The position numbers and the translations under genes are program-made. Under the pieces are notes generated by a model. It did not search any database. It saw only the letters and a program-made list of their open reading frames with translations, and was not told the DNA's origin. A stretch of 64,000 nucleotides of DNA from CAXTKD01 sp964244885. Its GTDB lineage: Bacteria; Pseudomonadota; Alphaproteobacteria; Sphingomonadales; Sphingomonadaceae. Each line of letters starts with the position of its first letter. Position 1 is the first letter of the stretch. This document shows positions 18,783-27,932 of the stretch, piece by piece. The stretch spans positions 1-64,000 of the forward strand of contig CAXTKD010000014.1 in NCBI GenBank assembly GCA_964244885.1, read 5' to 3'.

Positions 18783-19859
18783 ATGCTGGACGCCTCGCTC
18801 ACGCCGGACGACACGCCGTCCGGCGGCGAGACGCGGCGCGGGCTCTATTACCCGTGGGGGCGCTGGACGCCGGAGAGCGGCGCCCTGTTCGAGATGGCGC
18901 CCGGAGTCTTCTGGCTCCGCATGCCGCTGCCCTTCTCGCTCGCCTTCATCAACCTCTGGGTGCTCGACGACGGCGACGGCTGGGCGATCGTCGATACCGG
19001 GCTGAACACCGCCGCCTGCAAGGATGTGTGGCGCGCCGCCCTCGAAGGGCCGCTCGCGGGGCGGCCGGTGACGCGGGTGATCGTCACGCATTATCACCCC
19101 GATCACGCCGGGCTCGCGGGCTGGCTCTGCTACAAGCACGACGTGCCGCTGGTGATGACGCGCGGCGAGTTCATGCTGGCGCGGGTGCTGACGCTCGACA
19201 TCGCCGACAAGCCACCCGAAGCGGCGGTGCGCTTCTATGCGCGCAGCGGCTGGCCGGAGACGGCCGTCGAGCGGATGCGCGGCCAGTCGTGGGGCCGCTT
19301 CGCCCGCGCCGTCTCGCGGCTGCCGGTCGGCTACGAGCGAATCGAGGCGGGGGACACGCTGACGATCGGCGGGCGCACGTGGCGCATCGTCGTCGGCAGC
19401 GGCCATTCGCCCGAGCATGCCTGTCTTGTCTGCGACGAGCTTGGGCTGATGATCGCCGGCGACCAGCTGCTGCCGCGCATCAGCTCGAACGTCTCGGTCT
19501 ATCCGACCGAGCCTCGCGCCGACCCTCTCGGCGAATGGATGGCGAGCCTCGACCGACTGGAGGCGCTCGACGCCGGGCTGCGGGTGCTGCCGGCGCACAA
19601 CGAACCGTTCGAGGGGCTGCGCGAGCGGACGGGGCAGTTGCGTGAGCACCATGTGACCAAGCTCGATGCGGTCGAGGCGTTTTGCGAGGCACCGCGTACC
19701 GCGTTCGAGAGCTTCGGCACGATGTTCGGCCGCCCGATCAAGGACGACGAGATCATGATGGCGACCGGCGAGGCGGTGGCGCATCTCCATTATCTGGAGG
19801 CGAGGGGCCGGGTGCGGCGTGAAGTCGGGCCCGACGCCGATCGTTTCGCGCGATGCTGA
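18783..19859 (+). CDS. MBL-fold metallo-hydrolase with C-terminal winged helix
   Basis: 358 residues. The metal motif HYHPDHAGLAG is near residue 105, with GSGHSPEHACL and IAGDQLLPRISS downstream as further ligand loops. A helical C-terminal domain follows. The reaction is unknown. Its stop lies inside the first codons of the acyl-CoA ligase gene (7-nt overlap), so it probably acts in the same pathway, perhaps on a thioester; this is inferred from context only. Confidence 0.85.
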   Translation: MLDASLTPDDTPSGGETRRGLYYPWGRWTPESGALFEMAPGVFWLRMPLPFSLAFINLWVLDDGDGWAIVDTGLNTAACKDVWRAALEGPLAGRPVTRVIVTHYHPDHAGLAGWLCYKHDVPLVMTRGEFMLARVLTLDIADKPPEAAVRFYARSGWPETAVERMRGQSWGRFARAVSRLPVGYERIEAGDTLTIGGRTWRIVVGSGHSPEHACLVCDELGLMIAGDQLLPRISSNVSVYPTEPRADPLGEWMASLDRLEALDAGLRVLPAHNEPFEGLRERTGQLREHHVTKLDAVEAFCEAPRTAFESFGTMFGRPIKDDEIMMATGEAVAHLHYLEARGRVRREVGPDADRFARC

Positions 19860-21532
19860 AGGGCCGGCCCTGGGCGGTGCGCTACGGCCATCCGGTGCCG
19901 TGGGACACGACGTTCGAGGCGTTGACGGTGCCGGCGCTGCTCGACCGTGCGGCCGCCAAGACTCCGGACGCGCGCTGCATCGACTTCCTCGGCCGTGGCT
20001 ACAGCTATGCCGAGGTCGCGCGGATGGCGGACCGCGCGGCGGAAGGGTTCCGCAAGCTCGGCGTTCGGCGAGGAGTGAAGGTCGGGCTGTTCCTGCCCAA
20101 CTGCCCGCATTACGTCGCGGCCTACTATGGCGCGATGAAGGCGGGCGGGACGGTGGTCAACTTCTCGCCGCTCTACAACGCCGACGAGCTGGCCGATCAG
20201 GTCGAGGATTCGGGGACCGAGATCATGGTCTGCCTCGACGTCGCGCAGCTCTACCCGACGATCGCCGAGGTGCTGGAGCGCACGGCGATCCGCCGCCTCG
20301 TCGTCGGCTCGCTGACCGAGGTGCTGCCGCGCGGCAAGGCGATGCTCTACCGCCTGTTCAAGGCGAAGGAGCGGAGCAAGGTCGCGGCCGATGACCGGCA
20401 TATCCGCTTCGCCGCGCTGCTCGACAATGGCGGGCTGAAGGACCCGCCCGCGATCGACCCCGAGGATATCGCGCTGCTGCAATATACCGGCGGGACGACG
20501 GGCACGCCGAAGGGCGCGGTGCTGACGCACGCCAATTTGACCGCCAACGCGCAGCAGGTGAATGCCGTCGACCCGAGGGCTGGCGGCGGCGACGATCGCA
20601 TCCTGGGGGCGCTGCCGCTGTTCCATGTGTTCGCGAACACCTGCGTGCTCAACCGGACGGTGCTGGGCGGCGGCGAGATGGTGCTGCTGCCGAAGTTCGA
20701 CGCGGGACAGGCTCTGAAGGCGATCGCACGGCGCAAGGTGACGTCGGTGCCGGGCGTGCCGACGATGTACCGGGTGCTGCTCGATCACCCCGAGATCGGG
20801 CGCTATGACCTGTCGTCGATCCGCGTCTGCGTGTCGGGCGGGGCGCCGATGCCGGCCGAATTGAAGCAGCGGTTCGAGGCGGCGACGGGCGCGGTCGTGG
20901 TCGAGGGCTATGGGCTGACCGAGAGCGCGGGGGTGGTGGCGACCAATCCCTACGAGGGGATGAACAAGGCGGGCTCAATCGGGCTGCCGCTGCCGGGGAC
21001 CGACGTGCGGATCGCCGGCGAAATCCACAACTTCGACACGGATCGGGGGCGGCGCGAAGTCGGCGAGATTCAGGTCGCTGGGCCGCAGGTCATGCGAGAG
21101 TATTGGGATAAGTCATTGGAAACGGACAACGTTTTCGACGAAGACTATCTGCGGACTGGCGACATCGGCTATATCGACGACGATGGCTATATCTTCATCG
21201 TCGACCGGTTGAAGGATATGATCGCGGTCGGCGGGTTCAAGGTCTTCCCGAGCCGGCTGGAGACCCTCCTCTATTCGCACCCGGCGGTGAAGGAGGCGCT
21301 GGTGATCGGGGTTCCCGACCTGAAGCTCGGCGAGCGCCCCAAGGCGTTCGTGACGCTGCAGGATGGCGAGAGCGTGACGGCGGAAGAGCTTTGCGGCTGG
21401 CTCAACGCGCGGGTCGGCAAGCATGAGCGCGCGATCGCGGTCGAGGTGAGGGCGAGCCTGCCCAAGACGATGATCGGCAAGCTGTCGAAGAAGGAGCTGG
21501 TGGCGGAGGAGCGGGCGAAGGCGGCGGCTTGA
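19853..21532 (+). CDS. long-chain fatty acid-CoA ligase (AMP-forming)
   Basis: 559-residue ANL-superfamily enzyme that adenylates a fatty acid and transfers it to CoA. The P-loop is YTGGTTGTPKGAVLTH, the A5 motif is GYGLTES, YLRTGDIG binds AMP ribose, and the C-terminal lysine motif is PKTMIGKLSKKEL. Length and motifs fit FadD-type ligases. It is translationally coupled to the MBL hydrolase upstream and is 31 nt before xseB. Confidence 0.93.
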   Translation: MLKGRPWAVRYGHPVPWDTTFEALTVPALLDRAAAKTPDARCIDFLGRGYSYAEVARMADRAAEGFRKLGVRRGVKVGLFLPNCPHYVAAYYGAMKAGGTVVNFSPLYNADELADQVEDSGTEIMVCLDVAQLYPTIAEVLERTAIRRLVVGSLTEVLPRGKAMLYRLFKAKERSKVAADDRHIRFAALLDNGGLKDPPAIDPEDIALLQYTGGTTGTPKGAVLTHANLTANAQQVNAVDPRAGGGDDRILGALPLFHVFANTCVLNRTVLGGGEMVLLPKFDAGQALKAIARRKVTSVPGVPTMYRVLLDHPEIGRYDLSSIRVCVSGGAPMPAELKQRFEAATGAVVVEGYGLTESAGVVATNPYEGMNKAGSIGLPLPGTDVRIAGEIHNFDTDRGRREVGEIQVAGPQVMREYWDKSLETDNVFDEDYLRTGDIGYIDDDGYIFIVDRLKDMIAVGGFKVFPSRLETLLYSHPAVKEALVIGVPDLKLGERPKAFVTLQDGESVTAEELCGWLNARVGKHERAIAVEVRASLPKTMIGKLSKKELVAEERAKAAA

Positions 21533-21563
21533 CCGCCCAACGCCGCCTCGCCACAAGCGGCGC

Positions 21564-21809
21564 GTGAGCGCGGAGAACGAGATCGACGGACTGGACTTCG
21601 AGGCCGCGCTGGCGCGCCTCGAGGCGATCGTCCGCAAGCTCGAGACCGGCGAGGCCAGCCTCGAGGATTCGATCGGCCTCTACGGCGAGGGCGACCGGCT
21701 GAAGGCGCATTGCGAGGCCAAGCTCGCGGCGGCGCAGGCGCGGATCGAGAAGATCCGGCTCGGCCCCGACGGCAAGCCCGCCGGCCTCGTGCCGTTCGAC
21801 GCCGCCTAG
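21564..21809 (+). CDS. xseB: exodeoxyribonuclease VII small subunit
   Basis: 81 residues starting at GTG 21564. It contains the XseB core FEAALARLEAIVRKLETGE and the LEDSIGLYGEG stretch, which form the helical hairpin that binds XseA. It directly abuts ispA (TAG then ATG), the usual xseB-ispA arrangement. The large subunit XseA is not in the window. Confidence 0.93.
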   Translation: MSAENEIDGLDFEAALARLEAIVRKLETGEASLEDSIGLYGEGDRLKAHCEAKLAAAQARIEKIRLGPDGKPAGLVPFDAA

Positions 21810-22706
21810 ATGAAGGCGTCGCTGAGCCTGAAGCCCGCGCTCGATGCGATCGGCAACGCCGTCGACCAGCGCTTCGACCGGCTGCTGCCGCTGCCCGGCG
21901 ACAGTCGCGACACGCTCTATGAGGCGATGCGCTACGCCGCGATCGGCGGCGGCAAGCGGATGCGTCCGCTGCTCGTCGTCGCGGCCTGCGACCTGTTCCA
22001 TGTCGACAAGGAGCGCGCGCTGCGCGTCGCGATCGCGATCGAGTGCGTCCATTGCTACAGCCTCGTCCATGACGACCTGCCGTGCATGGACGATGACGAC
22101 CTGCGCCGCGGCAAACCGACGGTGCACAGGCAGTTCGACGAGGCGACGGCGGTGCTCGCCGGCGACTCGCTCCACGCGCTGGCCTTCGAGGTGCTGGCCG
22201 ATGAGGCGACTCACGAGGACCCGTTCGTCCGCGCCGAGCTGGTGCGCGAGCTGGCGCGCGCCTCCGGTCCCGCCGGAATGGCGGGCGGGCAGATGATGGA
22301 TCTGGTCGCCGAGGATCAGCAGTTCGACCTCGCGACGACGACGCGGCTGCAGCAGCTCAAGACCGGCGCGCTGATCGCCTTCTCGGTCGAGGCGGGGGCG
22401 ATCATGGGGCGGGCGGGCGAGCCGCCGCGCCGCAAATTGAAGGGCTATGCCCGCGACCTCGGCCTCGCCTTCCAGATCGCCGACGACCTGCTCGACGCCG
22501 AGGGCGACAGCGACCGGACGGGCAAGGCGGTGCGCAAGGACGCCGAGGCGGGCAAGGCGACCTTCGTGTCGCTCCTCGGCCTCGACCGCGCGCGGGCGCA
22601 GGCCGAGATGCTGATCGACCAGGCGATCGACCACCTCCACGGCTTCGGCCAGGAGGCCGACCTGCTGCGCGCCATCGCCCGCTTCGCGATCGAGCGGGAT
22701 CGGTAG
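21810..22706 (+). CDS. ispA: farnesyl diphosphate synthase
   Basis: 298-residue polyprenyl synthase that makes farnesyl diphosphate from IPP and DMAPP for quinone, undecaprenyl and carotenoid synthesis. The first aspartate-rich motif is HDDLPCMDDDDLRRGKP and the second is DDLLDAEGDSDRTGK. It follows xseB without a gap. A dxs gene, often next, is absent here; a palindrome follows instead. Confidence 0.93.
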   Translation: MKASLSLKPALDAIGNAVDQRFDRLLPLPGDSRDTLYEAMRYAAIGGGKRMRPLLVVAACDLFHVDKERALRVAIAIECVHCYSLVHDDLPCMDDDDLRRGKPTVHRQFDEATAVLAGDSLHALAFEVLADEATHEDPFVRAELVRELARASGPAGMAGGQMMDLVAEDQQFDLATTTRLQQLKTGALIAFSVEAGAIMGRAGEPPRRKLKGYARDLGLAFQIADDLLDAEGDSDRTGKAVRKDAEAGKATFVSLLGLDRARAQAEMLIDQAIDHLHGFGQEADLLRAIARFAIERDR

Positions 22707-22738
22707 GGAAGCCAAACATGCACTCATTGTGCAAGATT

Positions 22739-22821
22739 CCGTTCGTGGTGAGCCTGTCGAACCACGTGGCATGCTCCGCCATCGGAGCGACCACGTCCTT
22801 CGACAGGCTCAGGACGAACGG
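22739..22821. repeat. palindromic repeat family B copy 2
   Basis: Related to 5241-5322: left arm CCGTTCGTGGTGAGCCTGTC, right arm CTTCGACAGGCTCAGGACGA, with two diverged positions per arm. It lies between ispA and coaD and ends about 36 nt before the coaD start. Confidence 0.8.
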
Positions 22822-22857
22822 GGAGGTTGTGGGCTCGACTTGCGCGGGGGGACGTCA

Positions 22858-23352
22858 ATGATGCGCATCGGGGTCTATCCCGGCACCTTCGATCCGGTGA
22901 CGCTCGGCCATATGGACATCATCCGGCGCGGCGTGAAGCTCGTCGACCGGCTGGTGGTCGGAGTCGCCACCAACCCGTCCAAGTCGCCGATGTTCACGCT
23001 CGACGAGCGGGTCACGCAGGTGACTCGCGAGTGCCAGGAGTTCGACGGCGCGGTTTCGGTCGTGGCGTTCGACGCGCTGCTGATGAAGTTCGCCGAGAGC
23101 CAGAACGCCGGCGTCATCCTGCGCGGCCTGCGCGCGGTGTCCGACTTCGAGTATGAGTACCAGATGGCGGGCATGAACCAGCAGTTGAACCACCGGATCG
23201 AGACCGTCTTCCTGATGGCCGACGTGGCGCTGCAGCCGATCGCCTCGCGCCTCGTCAAGGAGATCGCGGTCTACGGCGGCGACATCTCGCCGTTCGTGCC
23301 GCCGCGCATCGCCGGCGAGATCGCCGAGCGGCTGGCGGCGCCGCGCTCATGA
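22858..23352 (+). CDS. coaD: phosphopantetheine adenylyltransferase
   Basis: 164-residue nucleotidyltransferase that makes dephospho-CoA from 4'-phosphopantetheine and ATP. It has the ATP-site motif TFDPVTLGHMD, RGLRAVSDFEYEYQ, and ends with the short helix of the family. The start is at 22858 or the next codon (ATGATG). A longer in-frame extension exists but only translates the upstream palindrome and is rejected. Confidence 0.95.
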   Translation: MMRIGVYPGTFDPVTLGHMDIIRRGVKLVDRLVVGVATNPSKSPMFTLDERVTQVTRECQEFDGAVSVVAFDALLMKFAESQNAGVILRGLRAVSDFEYEYQMAGMNQQLNHRIETVFLMADVALQPIASRLVKEIAVYGGDISPFVPPRIAGEIAERLAAPRS

Positions 23353-23402
23353 TGGGTTCAGCACGAAGGCGGCAAGGCGCGTCGCGGCACAGGGAGTACA
23401 GG

Positions 23403-24200
23403 ATGCGTCGTTGCCTGGGGATTTTCATCGGCATGGCGATGGCGGCCAGCGCCGCGTCGGTGATGGCGCCAAGCGGCGCGTCGGCACAGGACGCGCCGCC
23501 GCGCCCCTCAGGTCCGAAGCCCGCGCCGCCCGAGCATATCGCGACTCCGCCGCGCGTCTTCACGCCGCCCGCCGCGCTGGCGAAGGAGCCGGTGCCGGTG
23601 GCGCCGGTGGTGATCGCCGATCCCGAGAACACGCTGGTGCTCGACCTGTCGACCGGCGGCCGCGTGCTGATCGCGCTTCGCCCCGACAAGGCGCCCAAGC
23701 ACGTCGAGCGGGTGAAGCTGCTGGCGCGCCAGCATTTCTACGACGGCACGATCTTCCACCGCGTCATCGAGGGCTTCATGGCGCAGGGCGGCGACCCGAC
23801 CGGCACCGGCCTCAACGGATCGAAGCTGCCCAATCTGGCGCCCGAGTTCAACGACCTGCCGCACCTGCGCGGCACCGTCTCGATGGCGCGCGCCAACGAC
23901 CTCAACAGCGCAAACAGCCAGTTCTTCATCATGTTCGCGCCGCGCCTGTCGCTGGACGGCAGCTACACCAATTTCGGCCGCGTCATTTCGGGCATGCAAT
24001 ATGTCGACGCGATCGAGCGCGGCGAACCGCCCGCGACGCCGTCGAAGATCGTGCTGGCGTCGATCGCCGCCGACAAGGTGCCGCCGCCGCCGCCCGCGCC
24101 GGCCGTGGTGAAGCCGGTGGCGGCGGCGATCGCGGCGCCAGCGGCGCCGGTGACCGTGAAGACGGTGACCAAGACCAAGGTGGTGGCGAAGAAGCGCTAA
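23403..24200 (+). CDS. secreted cyclophilin-type peptidyl-prolyl isomerase
   Basis: 265 residues from the ATG at 23403, with a signal peptide ending near ASAQDAPP, a proline-rich linker, then the cyclophilin domain. That domain has FYDGTIFHRVIEGFMAQGGD and SANSQFFIM, with the catalytic arginine in FHRV. A C-terminal Ala/Pro/Val/Lys-rich tail follows. It would assist folding in the periplasm. An upstream in-frame ATG overlapping coaD is less likely because it would bury the signal peptide. Confidence 0.88.
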   Translation: MRRCLGIFIGMAMAASAASVMAPSGASAQDAPPRPSGPKPAPPEHIATPPRVFTPPAALAKEPVPVAPVVIADPENTLVLDLSTGGRVLIALRPDKAPKHVERVKLLARQHFYDGTIFHRVIEGFMAQGGDPTGTGLNGSKLPNLAPEFNDLPHLRGTVSMARANDLNSANSQFFIMFAPRLSLDGSYTNFGRVISGMQYVDAIERGEPPATPSKIVLASIAADKVPPPPPAPAVVKPVAAAIAAPAAPVTVKTVTKTKVVAKKR

Positions 24201-24595
24201 ACCGCTCTCCAGGTGTAGGGGTTAGGCGGTCTGAGGCACGCCGAACGCCCCGCCGGGCTGTGGCCCGCGGGGGTTCAAGGGACTTCCGGACCGGCGCGTT
24301 CTTTCGAAGGCGCTCGGGGTGGCGGCAGGTGTCAGCCCGACGCCGGGGTGCCGCCCGAAGGCGGCGAAAGATCGTGCGAAGCTTCGGCTATCCCGAGCAA
24401 CTCCGCGCCGGTCCTTGCCGTCCCGTCCGGTCACCACGCTGAAGAAGCGCCGGGAGGGCGGCTCGCCCTTGTCCGCGCCGTGGCCAGCGGATTGGACGAT
24501 TCGTGACTATCCTAATCGGTTCGCCATGTCAAGAACAAAGTACGAACATGGCGCGCTGGCTTGCGCGAAAAGGCGCGCCATGCGAGCGGCGCGGG
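24201..24595. other. 395-nt gap without a recognisable gene
   Basis: Highly GC-rich, with short open frames on both strands but no domain, start signal or codon pattern I trust. It may be a decayed gene or the long leader of the following GNAT gene. No palindromic repeat of the families seen elsewhere is present. Confidence 0.4.
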
Positions 24596-25216
24596 ATGTT
24601 CGCCGTCCGACTTGCCACCGCCGCCGACCTGCCGGCGTTGAACGCGCTGATGACGCTGTCGATCGGCGCACTGCAGCGTGCCTTCCTGACGCCCGCGCAG
24701 GTGGAGGCGAGCCGCAAGGTGATGGGCCTCGACAGCCAGTTGGTCGCCGACGGCACCTATTTCCTTGTCGAGGAGGATGGGCGGATCGCCGGATGCGGCG
24801 GCTGGAGCCGGCGGGCGACGCTTTACGGCGGCGACCATAGCGCGGGTCGCGACGCCGCGCTGCTCGACCCGGCGCGCGACGCCGCGCGGGTGCGGGCGAT
24901 GTACACGCACCCCGACTTCGCGCGGCGCGGCGTGGGGCGGATGGTGCTGGCGCGGTGCGAGGCGGCCGCGGCCGAAGAGGGCTTCGGGCGCGCCGAGCTG
25001 ATGGCGACGCTGGCGGGGGAGCCGCTGTACCGGGCGTGCGGCTATGAGGAGATCGCGCGGATCGAGGACGGCGGAGTGCCGCTCATCCGCATGGGCAAGG
25101 CGCTGAAGCCCTCCCCCTTCCGGGGGGAGGGTTTGGGAGAGGGGACGATGCTGGGCGTAGTGCCCGGCGCTGCTCCCCTCTCCCCAGCCCTCCCCCCGGA
25201 AGGGGGAGGGAGTTAG
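24596..25216 (+). CDS. GNAT-family N-acetyltransferase with a repeat-encoded tail
   Basis: About 206 residues from the ATG at 24596. The acetyl-CoA binding loop RRGVGRMVLARCE follows MYTHPDFA, typical of GNAT motif A. The substrate is unknown. The last ~36 residues, starting PSPFRGEGLGEG and ending ALPPEGGGS, are the translation of a palindromic repeat (25109-25210), so the natural C-terminus was probably near residue 170 before the repeat extended it. The stop is 2 nt before queA. Confidence 0.8.
   Translation: MFAVRLATAADLPALNALMTLSIGALQRAFLTPAQVEASRKVMGLDSQLVADGTYFLVEEDGRIAGCGGWSRRATLYGGDHSAGRDAALLDPARDAARVRAMYTHPDFARRGVGRMVLARCEAAAAEEGFGRAELMATLAGEPLYRACGYEEIARIEDGGVPLIRMGKALKPSPFRGEGLGEGTMLGVVPGAAPLSPALPPEGGGS
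25109..25210. repeat. palindromic repeat family E, overlapping the GNAT 3' end
   Basis: ~36-nt arms (25109-25144 and 25175-25210) with CCCTTCCGGGGGGAGGG in the left arm and its near complement in the right. It is translated as the GNAT C-terminus and ends 8 nt before the queA start codon. Confidence 0.85.
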
Positions 25217-25218
25217 TC

Positions 25219-26250
25219 GTGCGCGTCAGCGACTTCGACTTCGAGCTGCCCGAGGAGTGCGTCGCGCTGCGCCCGGCGAGCCCGCGCGATGCGGCGCGGA
25301 TGCTGGTGGTGCGGCCCGGGGGACTGGAGGACCGGGGGGTAAGCGAGCTGGCGTCGCTGCTGCGCGCCGGCGACGTGCTGGTGTTCAACGACACGCGGGT
25401 GATCCCGGCGCAGCTGTTCGGCCGCAAGGGCGAGGCGAAGATCGGCGTGACGCTGCACAAGCGGGTCGACGCGTGGCGCTGGTGGGCGTTCGTGCGGAAC
25501 GCCAAGCGGCTGAAGGTCGGCGACCGGGTGGCGTTCGGCGAGGCGCTGAGCGGCACGGTCGAGGCCAAGGGCGACGACGGCGGGTTGCTGTGGGCGTTCG
25601 AGAGCGACATGCCGCTGGAGGCCGCGCTGGCGCTGGCCGGGACGATGCCGCTGCCGCCCTATATCGCCGGACGGCGCGCGGCGGATGCTCAGGATGCGGC
25701 CGATTATCAGACGATATTCGCGGCCGAGCCCGGCGCGGTCGCGGCGCCGACCGCCGGGCTGCACTTCACCCCCGCGCTGCTGGCGGGGCTGGACGCGGCG
25801 GGGATTGGGCGCGAGACCCTGACGCTGCATGTCGGGGCGGGGACCTTCCTGCCGGTCAAGGCGGACGACACCGACGACCACCGCATGCATGCCGAATGGG
25901 GCGCGATCGACGCCGCGACCGCCGGGCGGCTGAACGCCGTGCGGGCGCGGGGCGGGCGGCTGATCGCGGTCGGCACCACCAGCCTGCGGCTTCTGGAGAG
26001 CGCGGCGGACGCGGACGGGCGGATCGCGCCGTTCGCCGGCGACACCGCGATCTTCATCACGCCGGGCTACCGCTTCCGCGCCATCGACGGCCTGCTGACC
26101 AATTTCCATCTGCCGCGATCGACCCTGTTCATGCTGGTGTCAGCGCTGATGGGGCTGGACAGGATGCGCGCGGCCTATCGCCACGCTGTCGATCGGGGCT
26201 ATCGATTCTATTCCTATGGCGACTCCAGCCTGCTGCTGCCGAACGGATGA
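25219..26250 (+). CDS. queA: S-adenosylmethionine:tRNA ribosyltransferase-isomerase
   Basis: 343 residues. It adds the cyclopentene-diol precursor ribosyl unit of AdoMet to preQ1 in tRNA, making epoxyqueuosine. It starts at GTG 25219 (VRVSDFDFELPEE). Conserved blocks VFNDTRVIPAQLFG, PTAGLHFTP and NFHLPRSTL are present. It leads a queA-(EF-hand)-tgt cluster, the two queuosine steps next to each other. Confidence 0.95.
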   Translation: MRVSDFDFELPEECVALRPASPRDAARMLVVRPGGLEDRGVSELASLLRAGDVLVFNDTRVIPAQLFGRKGEAKIGVTLHKRVDAWRWWAFVRNAKRLKVGDRVAFGEALSGTVEAKGDDGGLLWAFESDMPLEAALALAGTMPLPPYIAGRRAADAQDAADYQTIFAAEPGAVAAPTAGLHFTPALLAGLDAAGIGRETLTLHVGAGTFLPVKADDTDDHRMHAEWGAIDAATAGRLNAVRARGGRLIAVGTTSLRLLESAADADGRIAPFAGDTAIFITPGYRFRAIDGLLTNFHLPRSTLFMLVSALMGLDRMRAAYRHAVDRGYRFYSYGDSSLLLPNG

Positions 26251-26257
26251 TTGGAAC

Positions 26258-26755
26258 ATGACGATGCGGACGCCGCTCTTCCTTCTGACGCTGGCGCTTT
26301 CGGCGGGGGCCGCCGCCGCGTCGCGCCCCGACCCCAATCTGCTGCCGACGCCGCCGATCCTCGCCGCCTCGCCGGTCGCGATGATGGTCGCGGCGATGGA
26401 CGCCGACGGCGACGCGCGCGTCACCAGGGCCGAGCTGGCGCTGGCCGAGACACGGATGTTCGTTCGCGCCGACGCCGACAAGGACGGTGTGCTGACGCTG
26501 ATCGAGCTCGCCGACTGGGCGCTGGTCTGGCTCGGCGACCAGAGCGCGGTGCCGGGGCGCTTCGACTTCGACCGCGATGGCGACGACAAGGTCTCGAAGG
26601 CCGAGTTCGTGGCCGAGCTTGGCCGGCGCTTCGCGGGCTTCGACGGCAACAAGGACGGCGTGCTGGAACGGTCCGAGCTGCTGACCGTCACCGAGCGCCA
26701 GCGCGACCGGCGCGGGCGCAGCGTGCCGGCGGCCGAGACACCAAGGCCGCGATAA
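26258..26755 (+). CDS. secreted EF-hand calcium-binding protein
   Basis: 165 residues with a signal peptide ending near AAAASRP. Four EF-hand-like loops are visible: DADGDARVTRAE, DADKDGVLTLIE, DFDRDGDDKVSKAE and DGNKDGVLERSE, each with acidic residues at the metal positions. It probably binds calcium in the periplasm. Its role is unknown. It sits between queA and tgt and starts 7 nt after the queA stop. Confidence 0.85.
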   Translation: MTMRTPLFLLTLALSAGAAAASRPDPNLLPTPPILAASPVAMMVAAMDADGDARVTRAELALAETRMFVRADADKDGVLTLIELADWALVWLGDQSAVPGRFDFDRDGDDKVSKAEFVAELGRRFAGFDGNKDGVLERSELLTVTERQRDRRGRSVPAAETPRPR

Positions 26756-26809
26756 CCCAACGCGGCTTTTGTGATTCAAGTTGGACCCGCACTGCTTTAA
26801 GCCGCGCGC

Positions 26810-27922
26810 ATGACGTCTTCCCGCTTCCAGTTCGACATCCACGCCACCGACGGCGCGGCGCGCACCGGCACGATCCGCATGCACCGGGGCGACATCCGGA
26901 CGCCGGCGTTCATGCCGGTCGGCACGGCGGCGACGGTGAAGGCGATGCGGCCCGCCGAGGTGCGTGCGACGGGCGCCGATATCATCCTCGGCAACACCTA
27001 TCATCTGATGCTGCGCCCGACCGCCGAGCGGATCGCTGGCCTCGGGGGCTTGCACGAATTCATGCGCTGGGAGCGGCCGATCCTGACCGATTCGGGCGGC
27101 TATCAGGTGCTGTCGCTCTCCGAGCTGGCGAAGCTCAGCGAGGAGGGGGTGGCGTTCGCCTCGCACCTCGACGGGTCGCGGCACATGCTGACGCCCGAAC
27201 GCTCGATGGAGGTGCAGCGGCTGCTCGGCTCGGACATCGTCATGGCGTTCGACGAGTGCACCAAGTGGCCGGCGACGCGCGACGAGGCGGCGGCGTCGAT
27301 GGAGCGCTCGATGCGCTGGGCGAAGCGCTCGCGCGAGGCGTTCGATCCGGGGGGCGAGCGCAGCGCGCTGTTCGGCATTCAGCAGGGATCGATGTTCGAG
27401 GATCTGCGGCGCGTGTCGGCGGAGAGGCTGATCGACATCGGCTTCGACGGCTATGCGATCGGCGGGCTGGCGGTGGGCGAGGGGCAGGCGGCGATGTTCG
27501 CGACTCTCGACTTCGCGGTCGGCATGCTGCCGGCGGACGCGCCGCGCTACCTGATGGGCGTCGGCAAGCCCGATGACATCGTCGGCGCGGTGCGGCGCGG
27601 GGTCGACATGTTCGACTGCGTGCTGCCGACGCGGAGCGGGCGGAACGGGCAGGCGTTCACCCGCGACGGGCCGCTCAACCTGCGGAACGCCAGGTACAAG
27701 GACGATCCAACGCCGCTCGACCCCGAGGACGGCACGGGCTGGAGCCGCGCCTATTGCCACCACCTCGTCAAATCAGGCGAGATTTTAGGGGCGATGATCC
27801 TGACCGAGCATAACCTGATGTTCTACCAGCGGCTGATGGCCGAGCTGCGCGACGCGATCGGGGCGGGGACGCTGGATGCGGTCGCGGACGCATTCCTGGA
27901 GAGCTACCTTCGCGGCCGTTGA
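26810..27922 (+). CDS. tgt: tRNA-guanine transglycosylase lacking the usual zinc cysteines
   Basis: 370-residue TGT that exchanges guanine-34 for preQ1 in GUN-anticodon tRNAs. The catalytic region DSGGYQVLSL, AFDECTKWPAT, GGLAVGEG and DCVLPTRSGRNG are typical. The zinc-binding CxCxxC expected after PLDPE is absent: the protein reads PLDPEDGTGWSRAYCHH, about three residues shorter, while the later histidine in TEHNL remains. The rest of the protein is full length, and queA is nearby. Confidence 0.92.
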   Translation: MTSSRFQFDIHATDGAARTGTIRMHRGDIRTPAFMPVGTAATVKAMRPAEVRATGADIILGNTYHLMLRPTAERIAGLGGLHEFMRWERPILTDSGGYQVLSLSELAKLSEEGVAFASHLDGSRHMLTPERSMEVQRLLGSDIVMAFDECTKWPATRDEAAASMERSMRWAKRSREAFDPGGERSALFGIQQGSMFEDLRRVSAERLIDIGFDGYAIGGLAVGEGQAAMFATLDFAVGMLPADAPRYLMGVGKPDDIVGAVRRGVDMFDCVLPTRSGRNGQAFTRDGPLNLRNARYKDDPTPLDPEDGTGWSRAYCHHLVKSGEILGAMILTEHNLMFYQRLMAELRDAIGAGTLDAVADAFLESYLRGR

Positions 27923-27932
27923 CAGCCGGAGC

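Noticed and set aside
22729..22857. N-terminal extension of CoaD by 43 codons
   Set aside because: The extension is only the translated palindromic repeat, and the CoaD fold starts at MMRIGVYPGTFDP.
24222..24437. Minus-strand open frame of 71 codons in the gap before the GNAT gene
   Set aside because: No start signal, domain or convincing codon pattern; treated as noncoding.
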